From Ecdyonurus torrentis (taxonomy: Eukaryota; Arthropoda; Insecta; Ephemeroptera; Heptageniidae), in contig OX439131.1 of assembly GCA_949318235.1 (NCBI GenBank), positions 37,116,828-37,180,827 on the forward strand: a stretch of DNA of 64,000 nt, written 5' to 3'. A program made the translations under genes and the position numbers. The notes under the pieces were generated by a model that saw nothing but the letters and a program-made list of their open reading frames with translations, did no database searches and was not told where the DNA came from. Positions 42,028 through 55,752 of this stretch are shown in pieces; the stretch's first letter is position 1, and each line of letters begins with the position of its first letter.

Positions 42028-43170
42028 AATTTTATGATGATCTCTGTTGAAATTTGACATTAACATCATTAAGTGAGAGAAAATGAAATGTCAAGTTATG
42101 AAGAGTGTTAGGCATTTCCTCACCCCAAACCGGAGGGCAAAAAGACTCTCTCTTGGTCGCTTGCTTTTGCTTTTCATACTTTACTAAAAGTTTATTTGGA
42201 AGGCCACTTTGCATTTGGGATTGTCTCGTTTCAGTATTATTATTATTATATATAAATGCAACATTTGAATAATGCCGCATTAAGCAAGGACCAAGTCTAT
42301 GGTCATTAGGTTTGCTCAGAGCTATTTACTCTGGCAATCCAAGAGAGAGAGAGAGAGAAAGCTATATCTTTCTCTTCTAACTAAACGCAAACATGTAAAG
42401 ATATTATTATTGTTTTAATATGGTCAAGAGTACTTAAAATTTTATGTAACAATAAATTTTAATTATCTTAACAATAACAAATAATAATAACCTAATACAG
42501 CATTTAATCATGTAATAAAATTTATGCATAATATACAGTTTTAGTTAACTATAGTTTTATTTATGTAGAAATTTATTATTTAGATTTTACATATTAGATA
42601 ATAATAATGTTTATTTATTTTTATTATTATTTTTCTTTTTGCCCAGTAATATATTTACAGTGGCTGTTTATGCAACATGCTCAACATATCGACTGTACAA
42701 ATTGTATAACTCACAGGATACCTTATTTATTTTTTTATTTTTTTCCCCCGTTACTTCGTCTTTTACACGAACACAAATTTTATAATTCTATTTCCTGTAA
42801 GACTAAATAAAATAAAAAAAGTTTCGGGAAATACAAGTTTAAAAAAAATGTAGATACGAAAGAACAACACGCAATTTATAGTTTTAATATTCCCAATTTT
42901 GTAACCCAAACAAAATAAGAATAATAAAATAAAATCATTTTTACTACAAATATATATATTTTTTTATCTTTCTTTGAACTGTGAATTTAAGACTAAAAAA
43001 GAATGATTGAAATTTTTTTAAAAATATATATATATAATTCGTAAAGAAAATCGTTATTAACATAATTTAAATATTTTGTGGTTAAAATAAATTGAGAGAA
43101 TAAAAAGAAATTTATTCATTCCGATCAATTTTTATTTTATTTGTGCCATTTTCAGCTCACGTCACACCAC
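42028..43170. other. Mixed AT-rich stretch with a GC-moderate piece
   Basis: 42080-42310 is GC-richer, with an 82-codon minus-strand frame (42032-42280) of mixed composition and no known domain. A short GA array lies at 42342-42358. No splice or poly-A signals support a gene. Confidence 0.35.
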
Positions 43171-43173
43171 AAG

Positions 43174-43196
43174 AGAGAGAGAGAGAGAGAGAGAGA
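43174..43196 (+). repeat. Short (AG)n array
   Basis: About 23 bases of AG preceded by CACGTCACACCACA. Confidence 0.9.
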
Positions 43197-43792
43197 ATCG
43201 TTTATTAGAGAATATTATATTGAATAAGGATATCCTCCATTCATTTCAATAACATAAAAAAAATTCTTTTTTTAAAATTTATCCTTTTAACGGAAAAAAA
43301 ATCGACATTACGTAAGAAAATATATTTTTAGAAATGCAGGGAAAATTCAATAAGAATGAGAAGATTTTTCGTGAAGAAAGGAACAAATGTATAAAAAGCA
43401 AAAAGTTTATCGTATACTCTAGAAGTTAGTTGAACATAGCTTAGCACTTAAACACATGATACATCAATAGACTAAAATATTATACGTCTGTGTTCTTTTA
43501 TATAATATTATATAGCAGTTTAATCCAATATTATTTTATAGAAATTCAAGATATTTGAAGTGTTAAAATATGTTGAAAATATTTTAAATTTTACAAACCA
43601 ATACACATTAAAAAACCAACAAAAGGATCAAGTTACTTACAATAATATACAAAGTGACATTTTTTAATTGAAAAATAGAACATTTACTTTGGATTTGTTA
43701 CAGAACAAAATGATAGAATGTAATGCCTTTGTTACTATTTACTTTTCCTTAGAATATTATATAGAATTTCATTATCCTGCATTTTTTTTTAT
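43197..43792. other. AT-rich non-coding stretch
   Basis: No feature can be supported. Confidence 0.55.
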
Positions 43793-43977
43793 TTACACGT
43801 AGAGAATTACCTGAGTTAAAAAAACAGAAGTGTGAACCGACTCAAATTTTTTTTTTTTTTAAATTACCATAACTAAAAGTTCAGTTGGTTTTACTCAAAT
43901 TTCAGTTATTACGATTAAAAAAACTTGAGTTGGTTTGCACTTCAGTTATTTCAACTCGGGTAATTCTCTCCGTGTAA
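43793..43977. mobile_element. 185-bp foldback MITE
   Basis: The left end TTACACGTAGAGAATTACC and the reverse complement of the right end TTACACGGAGAGAATTACC differ at one position. Pairing continues inward (TGAGTT, GAAGTGTGAACC against GAAGTGCAAACC, GACTCAA against AACTCAA). Two further GAGTT-type repeats lie near the centre. There is no coding capacity. Target duplication is not evident. Confidence 0.78.
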
Positions 43978-44421
43978 TAAAATATAGTCATATATAATAT
44001 GAAGTACTGCAATATTTTACTTAAAGTAAAATAAAAGTACATTTCATGAAAGTTGTGGATTTTTCTTTTAAAGTAAATATTTTATCTTACTTTGTATTAA
44101 AATATAGTATAATGTATTGAATTGATACTTATAACAAAAAAAACTGTAGGAAAATCGTATTTAGTCACGTATATGATTAAAGTATATTTGATTTATTGTA
44201 ATGTTACCGTAGAATAGTATTTTTGTTTTATTTATATTTGCTAAGGTTGTTGAACGTTATAATAATCTGAAATTCTTTAGAAGATGTAACTAAAAATGCA
44301 GCGTATGCATTTTAATAAAATTCCTGCGTATTCTGTGTTCTATTTTAGTCCGTGTCACCGTGTATCATGTTTATTTTATAGTAAACATAAACAGAATAAA
44401 ATATTTTCTTTCTCTTTTACT

Positions 44422-44447
44422 AAAAAAAAAAAAAAAAAAAAAAAAAA
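44422..44447 (+). repeat. Poly-A run (A26)
   Basis: Uninterrupted A homopolymer. DNA from 43978 to 44650 is otherwise featureless and AT-rich. Confidence 0.9.
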
Positions 44448-44650
44448 CTGAAAAAAACAACAGAAAAATTGTTATACATTAACATAAGGAACATCATTAA
44501 TTTAGTTTATTGCATTCCATCTTAGTAATATTTTTTATTAGCATTGTATAATTTATTACACATTGCACTCAAATAAAATGCAATTTTCCATAGACAAAAT
44601 TTACTTTTACAATAAAAAATTAACACAAAAATGTAATCAATTGACAAATA

Positions 44651-45000
44651 TTAAAGGAACCGTCCAGACCATACAACATGCATTTTTAATTTATTAAACA
44701 CAAAAAAAGGATTTTCAAAAATACAATTATTTGGTCCAAGAACCTAATTTTGACGCCCTAAACGTATAATCAAGATTTCAGCTTATGCAACCCGCACAAC
44801 GTTTTCTTTTGAATGTGAACAATCCTGACGTCAGAAATATTCAAAATTTGTGAATTTTTGCCTATACTTTACAACTTTTTTTGCGCTCTCTTGTGGGGTT
44901 ACATTTGAGTTATAGTAAAAATTTAATTTGCTTTTGAGTGTACCACTTTGTGTATAATAAATTAAAATGGCATGTTGTTAGGCCTGGAAGATCACTTTAA
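44651..45000 (+). mobile_element. TTAA MITE family member A1
   Basis: Bounded by TTAA at both ends. The left end is TTAAAGGAACCGTCCAGACC and the reverse complement of the right end is TTAAAGTGATCTTCCAGGCC. Pairing continues through CATGCATTTTTAATTTATTA against CATGCCATTTTAATTTATTA. The unpaired core carries TTATGCAACCCGCACAACG, CCTGACGTCAGAA, TACTTTACAAC and GCGCTCTCTTGTGGGG. These blocks are shared with the copies at 47052, 60562 and 61452. It has no coding capacity. TTAA ends fit piggyBac- or Kolobok-type targets; the superfamily is inferred only. Confidence 0.85.
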
Positions 45001-45501
45001 TGATGAGCAATGTAATTTTCACCAACAAATGTGGTGAAATTAAAAAAAAATATATAAAAGCTATTACATAAATATATATCATATATCATTAATGTTACTA
45101 TTTTGGAATTGCGTGAATGATTATATTAGTGAATGATTGAGATTAGTATAAATTTGTGATGCTAATATCATTACTTGTTTATTTCTGTCCTTACAACTTC
45201 CATGAAACATAGCATAATTTTCTTTCAACTAAAAACAGATATCTAAAAAACCGATAAACTTTATATAATACTTTATATTGAGTGTAAATTAATTCTGCCT
45301 TTAAAAAACGTACTAATAAAAAAAATCTTCACCATCATGTTTCTGCATATATTGATTTTTTTGTTTTCTCTCTTTATTTTTTTAAGGATAGTATCAACCA
45401 AAAAAAAAAATATATATATACTATGGGTCCTTGATTATACACTTTTTTTTGTGGTGTTACAACATTATAGTATAAAAAAAAAACTAGAGAAGAGTGTTGT
45501 A
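45001..45501. other. AT-rich non-coding stretch
   Basis: A 74-codon plus-strand frame at 45337-45561 has a hydrophobic start but no recognised domain or conserved context. I treat it as noise. Confidence 0.45.
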
Positions 45502-45717
45502 TCAAGTCGTTTTGCTGATGTTTTGCAAGGTCCCTTCTCTTATGTGAGTGTTTTTCTTTAGCCTTGCTCGGTATCTATATACTGGTATGTTTAACCTCCC
45601 TACAGAGTCTCTCAAGTGCACTTCCGTGTAAGCTCGCTTCGTCGTCTCGACCTCTCTCCTTCTCCTCCCACATAATACACAGGATATTGATAGGCAAATG
45701 GAGTCACCCCTATCATT
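45502..45717 (-). other. GC-rich patch with a stop-free minus-strand frame
   Basis: The most GC-rich part of this region (GCTCGCTTCGTCGTCTCGAC on the plus strand). The minus strand is open for 71 codons with no ATG. It includes CVLCGRRRREVETTKRAY and SVGRLNIPVYRYRARL before a TGA at 45502-45504. Lack of a start would require an internal exon, but the acceptor candidate on its right lacks a pyrimidine tract. I recognise no family. It is probably a chance opening in GC-rich DNA or a regulatory patch. Confidence 0.2.
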
Positions 45718-46455
45718 TCATGTGAGACACACTTACTAACATGCCTTCCGGATAAATATACATACTTAAAAACTCTTCTCTTTCTCTTTTAGTTTTTTTT
45801 TTCTTGCTATTGTATTTTTCTTTTAATATTGTTTCAATTGAATTTTATTTATATCAATATAAACATAGTTTTACTTATATAAAGCGTTTTTTTCTCTCGA
45901 TATATAAAATTAAAATTTGTTATTATAAAATTTTATTTAATAAATTTTTATTATTATGCTTCTTTTTTTTTTTTTTTTACATTCTTTTACTACGACATAT
46001 TTTGATTAAATGGAATATATTATTTTTATTGTATTATATTAGAGAAAATTTTAATAGTTTACCTTTTCTTTAATTCTAAGCTATAAGATAAACAAATTTT
46101 TAGTACTTTAAACTTAATGTAAGCTCTTTATTTTATAAATATACAAAAGGTATGATAATAATTATAATTCTACCTACATACATTTTAAAACACAATTGTC
46201 TCAATGAAAGCTAAAATTATTTTCTTGTGTTTGTTATTATTTTCAAGTATGTATATATAATGTTAACACATTATCATGTAAAGAAATGAGAAATTTAAAC
46301 ATATACTCACACCCTTTTTACATTTAAAACTTTATTTACGAAACATAGAAGGTCGTATAAAAAGGTCATAATATAATTTTTATTTTTTCTCTTTCATATG
46401 TTAAAAGTATAAAGAAAAAAAATAAACAACAAAATAGAGGGAAAAAAATACTTGA

Positions 46456-46460
<5 letters not shown>
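45718..46460. other. AT-rich non-coding stretch
   Basis: The frame at 45804-46073 is Phe/Leu/Tyr-rich noise from T runs. Nothing else is visible. Confidence 0.5.

Positions 46461-46536
<76 letters not shown>
46461..46536 (+). repeat. (AT)n microsatellite, about 76 bp
   Basis: Perfect AT array started by GTGTG. Confidence 0.95.
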
Positions 46537-46541
<5 letters not shown>

Positions 46542-47051
46542 CATACAAAAAAAAAGTAATTTTATTTATAAGGTCAAAATTGTGTATCATTATAAATCAT
46601 AAGAATGAAAATTTTGAAATATGATATTTTTTTAATAATAGTATGAAAAAGAAACAATAAAAAATACATTACAATTTAAAAAAGAAAAGTTAATGGGATC
46701 ATGAAGACATTTGAATTTATATGAAACTTTCACTCTCTAGGATTGTAATATTAACTGTATAATATTATTTATTTTATTTTGAAAAGAAATTTAAATAAAC
46801 AATTTAAACTTAATTGTTTATTTATTTATTTTTTACATTTTTGATTAAAATAATTAAATAAAATAGTGAATACTAATTATTTTCCAGCAATAAATGTAAT
46901 ATTATGATTATTACAATATAAGCTGGAAAATTGATAGAAATATTATCTAATGAAAATTTCTGATATAATGTACAATTAATTATTTCACTAACATAGCATT
47001 AACATTTTTTTTGTTTAGAATAATAACACGATAATTAAAAATAAATTAAAA
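46537..47051. other. AT-rich non-coding stretch
   Basis: No feature can be supported. Confidence 0.55.
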
Positions 47052-47394
47052 TTAAAGGAATAGTCCAGAGAAAAACATAAGCATTTATATCACAAAACAC
47101 TTGATGGGACTTACATAAATAACATTACTTTGTCTCAAAACCCAACAATAGCCTCGTAGCAGTGATCAGAATATTCGGTTTATGCAACCCGCACAACATT
47201 TTCATACTAACTTTAGCATGTTTGTGACGTCATAAACATGAATTTTCACGCAAATTGCATACTTTACAGTATTTTCACGCTCTCTCGTGGGACTACATTA
47301 ACATTCTGGTAAAAATTGTCATCAGTTTTGAAGATCCCATTTTGTGTTCATTCATTAAGAAGCACATGTTGTTTTATATGGTCTATGGCTTTAA
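47052..47394 (+). mobile_element. TTAA MITE family member B1
   Basis: Ends are TTAAAGGAATAGTCCAGAG on the left and, reverse-complemented, TTAAAGCCATAGACCATAT on the right. The core keeps TTATGCAACCCGCACAAC, GTGACGTCATAAACATG, CATACTTTACAG and CGCTCTCTCGTGGGACTACA. It is much closer to the 60562 copy than to the A1/A2 copies, so two subfamilies exist. Confidence 0.85.
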
Positions 47395-47647
47395 TAATAA
47401 TTAATATATATATAATCGTACACTGGACTAATATGGAATTTTGTTTACAACTTTTTACTCCATGAATATTTTTCAGATAAAAATAAATTTGCAAATTTAT
47501 CACAATTATTTGAATGGGCAAAAATTACAACTTGGTCGAGTGTACTGTACTTCATAACTCAATTTATAAAATCAGGCATCGTATTTATTTTTTATTTTTT
47601 TGTAATAGCTTTTCAATAAACTGAGTAACACTATAACATAATAATAA

Positions 47648-47662
47648 TATATATATATATTA

Positions 47663-47758
<96 letters not shown>
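47648..47758 (+). repeat. (AT)n microsatellite, about 111 bp
   Basis: AT array with a TATTATATATGTATAT irregularity near its left end. Confidence 0.95.
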
Positions 47759-47760
<2 letters not shown>

Positions 47761-48264
47761 GTAATAAATGATCATATTTGATGAGAACTCACAACAATAA
47801 TTAATATTTAAAAAAAAGGCAAATATTAATATATAACTTTTTCTTTTTTTTATAAATATATATCAAATATCATAATACATGAAATTATAACTTAAAATAA
47901 TAATAATAAATATACAATATTTCCATTCTGTCGAAACCAAATATTTTTTGTTTCATGTTATATATTAAAACCCAATGGTCTAGTTTAAACCAATTGTAAA
48001 TGTTCTTTTGTAATGTAATAAACATTAATTTTTACGATCGTAAATTGAGAGTTTAAAAAAAAAATCATTGACTTTATTTAGTTTTATATTGTCTCGCCAC
48101 AGAATTTGCTATTCAAAAAATCGTAAAATATAAGCAAAGCAGGAATGATATAAATGCTCATGAATCTCTAGAGAGTTATGCAAAAGTTTAGTCCACGGGA
48201 ACGGTTAATGAGTTCGCGTAAACGATCACCTCGGGATCCAAACATGAGTGTAATGACACGAAGA

Positions 48265-48266
<2 letters not shown>
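47759..48266. other. AT-rich non-coding stretch
   Basis: A GC-moderate piece at 48190-48260 (CCACGGGAACGG, CACCTCGGGATCC) precedes the GA array. A 71-codon plus-strand frame with Arg/Ser composition runs through it without a known domain. Confidence 0.4.

Positions 48267-48296
<30 letters not shown>
48267..48296 (+). repeat. (GA)n microsatellite, about 30 bp
   Basis: Perfect GA array. Confidence 0.93.
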
Positions 48297-48298
<2 letters not shown>

Positions 48299-49355
48299 CC
48301 TCGTTCTTTTTCTATAATAAAAAAAATATACTGCTAATATACTTAAGAATATTAAAATCAAAAAATTATCTTCTTTTATTTTACACACATTAAATATCAT
48401 AACTTTTTTCTCCCTATATACAATTTTTATAAAACTTTACTCTGACTTTATCATAAAAAAACTCTTTATTATGAGTATCAAAGTTTTTAACTGTTTTTCA
48501 ATTTAAGTTAGAACAAAGTAGGGGACACAATTTTTTTTTATATATTTTAAAAAAAATTAATAATAAAAAAAGTCGTAAATGTATTAACACTTTTTTTTAT
48601 CAGAAAAAAAGTTGAAATTATAAAACAAACTTACAAACAGTACTTAAAAAAAACATTGTTATGACATTTTGTTTTAAAGTGTTAATTATTTTAGAGTAAT
48701 TAATACTTGCGTTAATGAATAGCTAGCTTAAATAAGTCACGTTAATGGCTATAAAAAAAAAGAGGAAGAGTGCGCATATCGTTTAAATAAATGTAGAATC
48801 AACTTAAGTTTTCCATTTCAATATGAAATATGTGAAGATTTACATATTATTATATTGAAGTATACATTTTTAAAAATATATATAAAATTGAAAAATGAGC
48901 GCATGTCTTGAGGTTGCAGTAAAGAAATGGGTAGCGTGCAGCAATTTCCTTCCAACAACACCTAACTTGACAACTCATTTTTTCCCTTACGTCCCATGAA
49001 AATCACAAATAATAATAATAATAAATAATAATAAAATAAAAAATAACACGTGAAAAATAATTTATAAATAGGTTATGAAATATTTCTTAACATACATGAC
49101 TTTTTCACTGAAAATAATCATTCAATTTCATGGCTTAATTTTGAAGTACTAAAGCTTATATTTTAATTTCACTTTCACAAAATAGGTATGCTTTTTTTTT
49201 CTTCTTGTTCTTTTTGCTATAGTAATATTGTATGCTTGCAATATTATAGGGCTTAAAATATTCATATAAAATATATTTAGTAATATATGAAATGTAAACA
49301 GTATGAGTTGCAGACTTAGCATTAAATTTTGTTCATATATATATGCGAAGTTTTA
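48297..49355. other. AT-rich non-coding stretch
   Basis: AAT repeats occur at about 49010-49045. No gene or element is visible. Confidence 0.5.
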
Positions 49356-49620
49356 TGAGAAGAGACATGATAGGAACCACAATAAAGTGTAGAGAGATAG
49401 AGTGAGTGAGAGAGAGATCTGTGCGTAGTATTAACTCCTGCTCCTTCACTTTATACCATATATACCCATAGTGTGGTTGTTGAGGCTTCATTAACAAAGA
49501 TCCCAAGTTGTCCATCAACATACTTTGCCGTGGTTCAGTATAAACTGACCACTGACCAAGCAGAACTTAAACTCAAACTTACCTTACCCCAATACTCTGC
49601 TTTTCTGCATCGTTAAATTT
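49356..49620 (-). other. GC-moderate patch with a donor-like site
   Basis: On the minus strand, ACGATGCAGAAAAGCAGAG is followed eight bases later by GTAAGGTAAGT, a tandem strong splice donor (49579-49589). If used, it would end a very short first coding exon, Met-Gln-Lys-Ser-Arg-Val-Leu. A 62-codon minus-strand frame at 49333-49521 also lies here without a known domain. Evidence is limited to the donor motif and local composition. Confidence 0.18.
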
Positions 49621-50418
49621 ACCCTTTTCTCTATATATCTATCTCTCTTTCGTATATATATGTGTATACCTTAACTTAAACTTTTGTAAACGTAAAACAA
49701 AACCTAAAAACAAAACAAGCCAGAGTGTATATATGAGATATTTAAAACAAAACTTTAATGTTTGTTTTTGGACTTAAATTATATTCTACGGTTAAATGTT
49801 GGTCTTTAACTTTTCATAAATTAAATTTTATTTATAACAACAGTATGTGACTTTGCCATAAAATAGCTCTTATTATTTACATACATTATTTATAATTAAT
49901 TAATTTCTTAGAAACGTATCCAGAACAATGATTTTTTTTAAGGATTTCTCTTTTTAAACTATATATGTTTTAAAAAATATTTGATCACTCTATTTTATAA
50001 CATTGGGATAGTATTTTAAACATATTTGAATAACATCGAATAGTTATTAATAACTAAAAAAAATATATAAATAAATAGGAAAAAGTAACAAATGGTCCAA
50101 CAAAATAAAACATGCAGTTTTAATTATTATAAAATGTTAAATAATTGCTCATAAATAAATAATAAATAAATATTGTTTTATAATACATTTTTGATGACAG
50201 AATTTTAAATATTTATTCACTAAAATTTGTTTGCACAAAATTAATGTTCATAGGAACTATATGTATATATAATTTTTAATTCATATATGGATTCACGTAT
50301 GTTGAATACCAATCGACTGAACCTGAGTAAATGTTAATTAATGGAGGTACACGTTTTTATGAAATATTGTACATTTTTAGTGTTAGCTTTTGAAAAAAAA
50401 AAATTTAACTATAAATAT

Positions 50419-50420
<2 letters not shown>
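49621..50420. other. AT-rich non-coding stretch
   Basis: No feature can be supported. Confidence 0.55.

Positions 50421-50450
<30 letters not shown>
50421..50450 (+). repeat. Poly-T run (T30)
   Basis: Uninterrupted T homopolymer. Confidence 0.92.
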
Positions 50451-50451
<1 letters not shown>

Positions 50452-50504
50452 TTCATATATTTAAATTTATGAATTGTTAAATTGGATTTGCAGTGACATT
50501 TTGC

Positions 50505-50700
50505 TAAAGGGAAGGGGGAGGTAAACAGTCGTGGCGAAGAGTTATGAGGTGACAGCAAAAAGCGACTCTAAATCACCCGCTTCCAACGTATACATACATA
50601 CTACTCTCTTTCTTGTTTGTTTGCTTGCTCAATCGCTTACAGCAAACTCACGAGGATCGAGTCGTTGCAGAATAACAAACCGCAAAACATTGTTAGTAGA
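50505..50700 (+). other. GC-moderate patch with a plus-strand frame
   Basis: The plus strand is open for 75 codons from ATG at 50540-50542, or from an upstream GTG at 50531. It includes YEVTAKSDSKSPASN and LTANSRGSSRCRITN, then ends in Lys codons made by the A24 run at 50732. Several CpGs are present (ACGAGGATCGAGTCGTTGC). No domain, splice context or homologue is recognised. It could be a small exon or chance. Confidence 0.2.
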
Positions 50701-50731
50701 GAAAAATCTTTATAAAAAAAAATCAAAAGGT

Positions 50732-50755
50732 AAAAAAAAAAAAAAAAAAAAAAAA
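50732..50755 (+). repeat. Poly-A run (A24)
   Basis: Uninterrupted A homopolymer. Confidence 0.9.
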
Positions 50756-50759
50756 TGAA

Positions 50760-52235
<1,476 letters not shown>

Positions 52236-52337
52236 ACACTCCTCCCGAATAAATTTGACTACAGCTTTCATGACTCCAAATGTTAAATATATGGGGAAAC
52301 TTGAACACAACCGGTCATATTTATTCGAGAGGAGTGT
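52236..52337. mobile_element. 102-bp MITE with 19-bp terminal inverted repeats
   Basis: ACACTCCTCCCGAATAAAT at the left and the reverse complement of the right end (ACACTCCTCTCGAATAAAT) differ at one of 19 positions. The interior is unique and non-coding. TA borders the right end, but a target duplication is not certain. Confidence 0.72.
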
Positions 52338-52570
52338 TAATACCAAAGTTACAAAAGTCACAAATTTAAAGTCATAACAAAGGCAAATAATTTTATGCTT
52401 ATGAGTTTGCTACAGAGTAGCTCGAATTAATTTAAATTTAATATTTCATTTATATTTTACATAATTATGTAAACTCAATACATTCTGACCAAATCAATTA
52501 AGTTCTGAGATTTTTACAACAGAATTCAGAATAAGTTTATAATTTATTGTAAATATTTTTTTTTTTGAAA

Positions 52571-52643
52571 AGACCAACGCTTGTTGTAACACTACATGTT
52601 ACTATGAACTGCCTGGGTCAATAAAGAACTCTTATTCTTATCC
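52571..52643 (+). mobile_element. Retroelement 3'-end hairpin fragment
   Basis: GACCAACGCTTGTTG is followed by TGTTACTATGAACTGCCTGG, GTCAATAAAG and a CTTATTCTTATCC tail. It is the opposite-orientation relative of 1230-1312. Here the GACC...GGTC stem has two mismatches. There is a T12 run just upstream but no coding body. Confidence 0.5.
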
Positions 52644-53131
<488 letters not shown>

Positions 53132-53149
53132 GTGAGAGAGATAGAGAAA

Positions 53150-53470
53150 TGCTTTTTGTATGCATGATACCATTTTGATCGCCTTCTTCATGCGTACCTT
53201 AAATTTCTGCCAACACACCGCAATCTGTATTCTCTAGAAGTCGGGGTGTAAACTCAGTATAGTATCTCGTGAGTTAGGAGGAGGAGGAGAAGGATGGAGG
53301 TTGGAGTTCTCTACTGTTTGACATTCCAAGGAGTTGCTATTCTATAGGGACACACCCCTTTTATATAGGTAAGAAAGCGGTATATATATTTAGTATAGAA
53401 GGGTTGATTTAGGAGATGATTCTTACTATACCACCCTTTTTTGATCACAGGTGTACCTTTTAGCTAATAG
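53150..53470. other. GC-rich patch with splice-like signals
   Basis: On the plus strand, CACACCCCTTTTATATAG/GTAAGAAAG at 53351-53377 joins an acceptor-like tract to a donor. The minus strand stays open for about 35 codons across 53240-53350 (SLECQTVENSNLHPSPPPPN and on), then stops. GGAGGAGGAGGAGAAGGATG is a purine run. The two readings are on opposite strands and neither is compelling. No protein family is recognised. Confidence 0.22.
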
Positions 53471-55128
53471 ATCGAAATCTGACTATTACAAAAAGACTTT
53501 AAAAAAATTTAACATATATTTTTCTTTTAGACAATTTTTTTTTATTTTTTTTTTTTTAGTATTTTTAACAATCTATACACGTTCTACAATCAGATTTTAT
53601 TTGTATTTTATTATTATACTTGTCAAGAGTTTTTATTTATGTTATTTATATACTTTTTTCTTTTTTTTCGTTGGATTTTGATTTGATTTTTTTTTGTCCT
53701 ATTTTCTCTGTTTTAAAGTTTATAGTCTCTGTTTTGTGCAATACTGGAAAGCATCAGAACATTTCAATGTTTTTTTTTTTTTTTTCAATAATAAATACAT
53801 ACTTTTTTAACTATTTAAATTAGTTTATCATTATCTTAATTCACACTATTTTTATTCAAATATAATGTTTTATTTTATAAAAAAAAAAAAGATACGAATA
53901 TAAAGAAACAAATTTGAAGATTTACTTTAAAAATAAAAATAATGATTTTAAAACTCTATTCCAGCTGCTACATTAACAAGCAATATAGGTTTATTTATAT
54001 TTATTTTTATTATTATTTTTTTGTAAAGCTTATACACATCGTGTAGTGTCAGCACTTTTATTTAGAGTCATATTTTTACGTCATGCGCAATTTATTTGTG
54101 TCTGCTTTGCTTTGCTTTTTTTTTATATATATATTTTTTGTATAGATGTCTGTTTCCACTCAAAAAGAATTATACTTTTTGCAAAGCAGCTTTCTGTAAT
54201 ATTATTATAATGGAACAAATAAGTGCCAATTTATTGTTTATATATATAAATTTATGTATATAGACTTGAAATCTATATAGTTGAAAACAGAGAAGAAAAA
54301 AAAATGAAAACAATAAGAAAATGTAAAAAAATTACAAAAAAAAACTCTATATAAATAAAAATTACTATACTTTATTTATATTAATATTTTATACAATTTC
54401 AATATTTTTGTACAAAAGTATTTTTCTTTGATGATAGAAAATTCATTGAAAATAATTCATAATTTCACTCGTAATTCGCAGTGTTCGTAGTTTTGTATAT
54501 AACAGTATTCAATATTATGATTATTAATGATAATGTTAAATAAAGAATTAAATTGTCTAAGAATAGTGTGCAGTAAATTATATTACAATTAATAAATATA
54601 TATTGCAACTCATAATTGCTGCTATAAATATATCAAACCAATGAGTAAAATTACCCCGCAGTTACAATAAGATTGGAAAGATAACAATTTTATGGGTGAA
54701 CAGACTTAAGTAAAGAAATTGGCAGAAAAATTTACGACTTTAACAAATAAAAGGAAAAAAAATAAAAAAATAAATAAAAGAAAGAAAGAGAAATAAAAAA
54801 AAATACAGAAAAAAAAAACTCTAAATAAATGAAGAAAGAATTGGGTTTACCAGAAGAAGAGAACTGTTCAAGTTGTGGAGCTTATTTACTTGATATAAAA
54901 GCTTAAAGGCATTTTTACCATCACCATTAAAGTAGCAATAATATCATCTGTTCTGTTCTGTTTGTATATGGTTCGCGATACTTCTTCTCGATTTGTCATT
55001 GAGACAGTTCATATAAGTTGTGTAAACGTTGGCATTTAAACCTCCATTTTAACTCCCTTCATACTACCCATACGTTCCTCACAACTAACTTGCCCCATAC
55101 ACCCTTTTCATCTTCTTTTATTATTATT

Positions 55129-55132
<4 letters not shown>
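53471..55132. other. AT-rich non-coding stretch
   Basis: T-rich frames at 53451-53823 are noise. A 25-codon frame at 54829-54906 (MKKELGLPEEENCSSCGAYL and on) contains a CxxC but lacks a good start context. A GC-moderate piece at 54930-55120 contains GGTTCGCGATACTTC. No gene is supported. Confidence 0.4.

Positions 55133-55195
<63 letters not shown>
55133..55195 (+). repeat. (AT)n microsatellite, about 63 bp
   Basis: Perfect AT array. Confidence 0.95.
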
Positions 55196-55196
<1 letters not shown>

Positions 55197-55698
55197 CATT
55201 GAAGAACGAGCTAAACTAAATTACCCATACACTCACAAACACAGCAACATCAAAAATCTGGGCTAAGTTGTGAAGTTTACAAAATAACATGACACATCTA
55301 ACATCATTTATAATAAAAATATTATCTTTTTGTTATTTTTTATCTTATTCTTCTTCTTTTTTTCGCTCATATTTTTTACTGTAATTAGGATATATGTCTA
55401 TCTTTGCTTTTCTATATAACAATATATATATATATTATATTTTTTTCTAGGAAATTATATTTGGAACTGAACAAAAAAATAAAATGATACAAAAAGAATA
55501 AAAATAAAAGTGTATAATCATACAATTGTAATTAACCTTTATACAAGTTTCAAACGGTAACTGAGGGAAAAAATTCTGTGTTTATAAAAAAAAAGTTTGT
55601 TTATAACTTTTGGCAAAAATATTTTTTATCTGGCTCATTTGGACATTATTTACTGTTGCTTGTATACAAGCAGACATGGTAACATACGTAAACATCAA

Positions 55699-55700
<2 letters not shown>
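55196..55700. other. AT-rich non-coding stretch
   Basis: No feature can be supported. Confidence 0.5.

Positions 55701-55745
<45 letters not shown>
55701..55745 (+). repeat. Poly-T run (T45)
   Basis: Uninterrupted T homopolymer. Confidence 0.92.

Positions 55746-55752
<7 letters not shown>

Noticed and set aside
42032..42280. 82-codon minus-strand frame in a GC-moderate piece
   Set aside because: It contains an Asn run from (ATT)n and has no domain, splice sites or poly-A signal.
54829..54906. 25-codon small ORF with a CxxC (MKKELGLPEEENCSSCGAYL...)
   Set aside because: It has T at -3 and no second copy or splice context, and its length is easily reached by chance. Ribosome profiling would be decisive.
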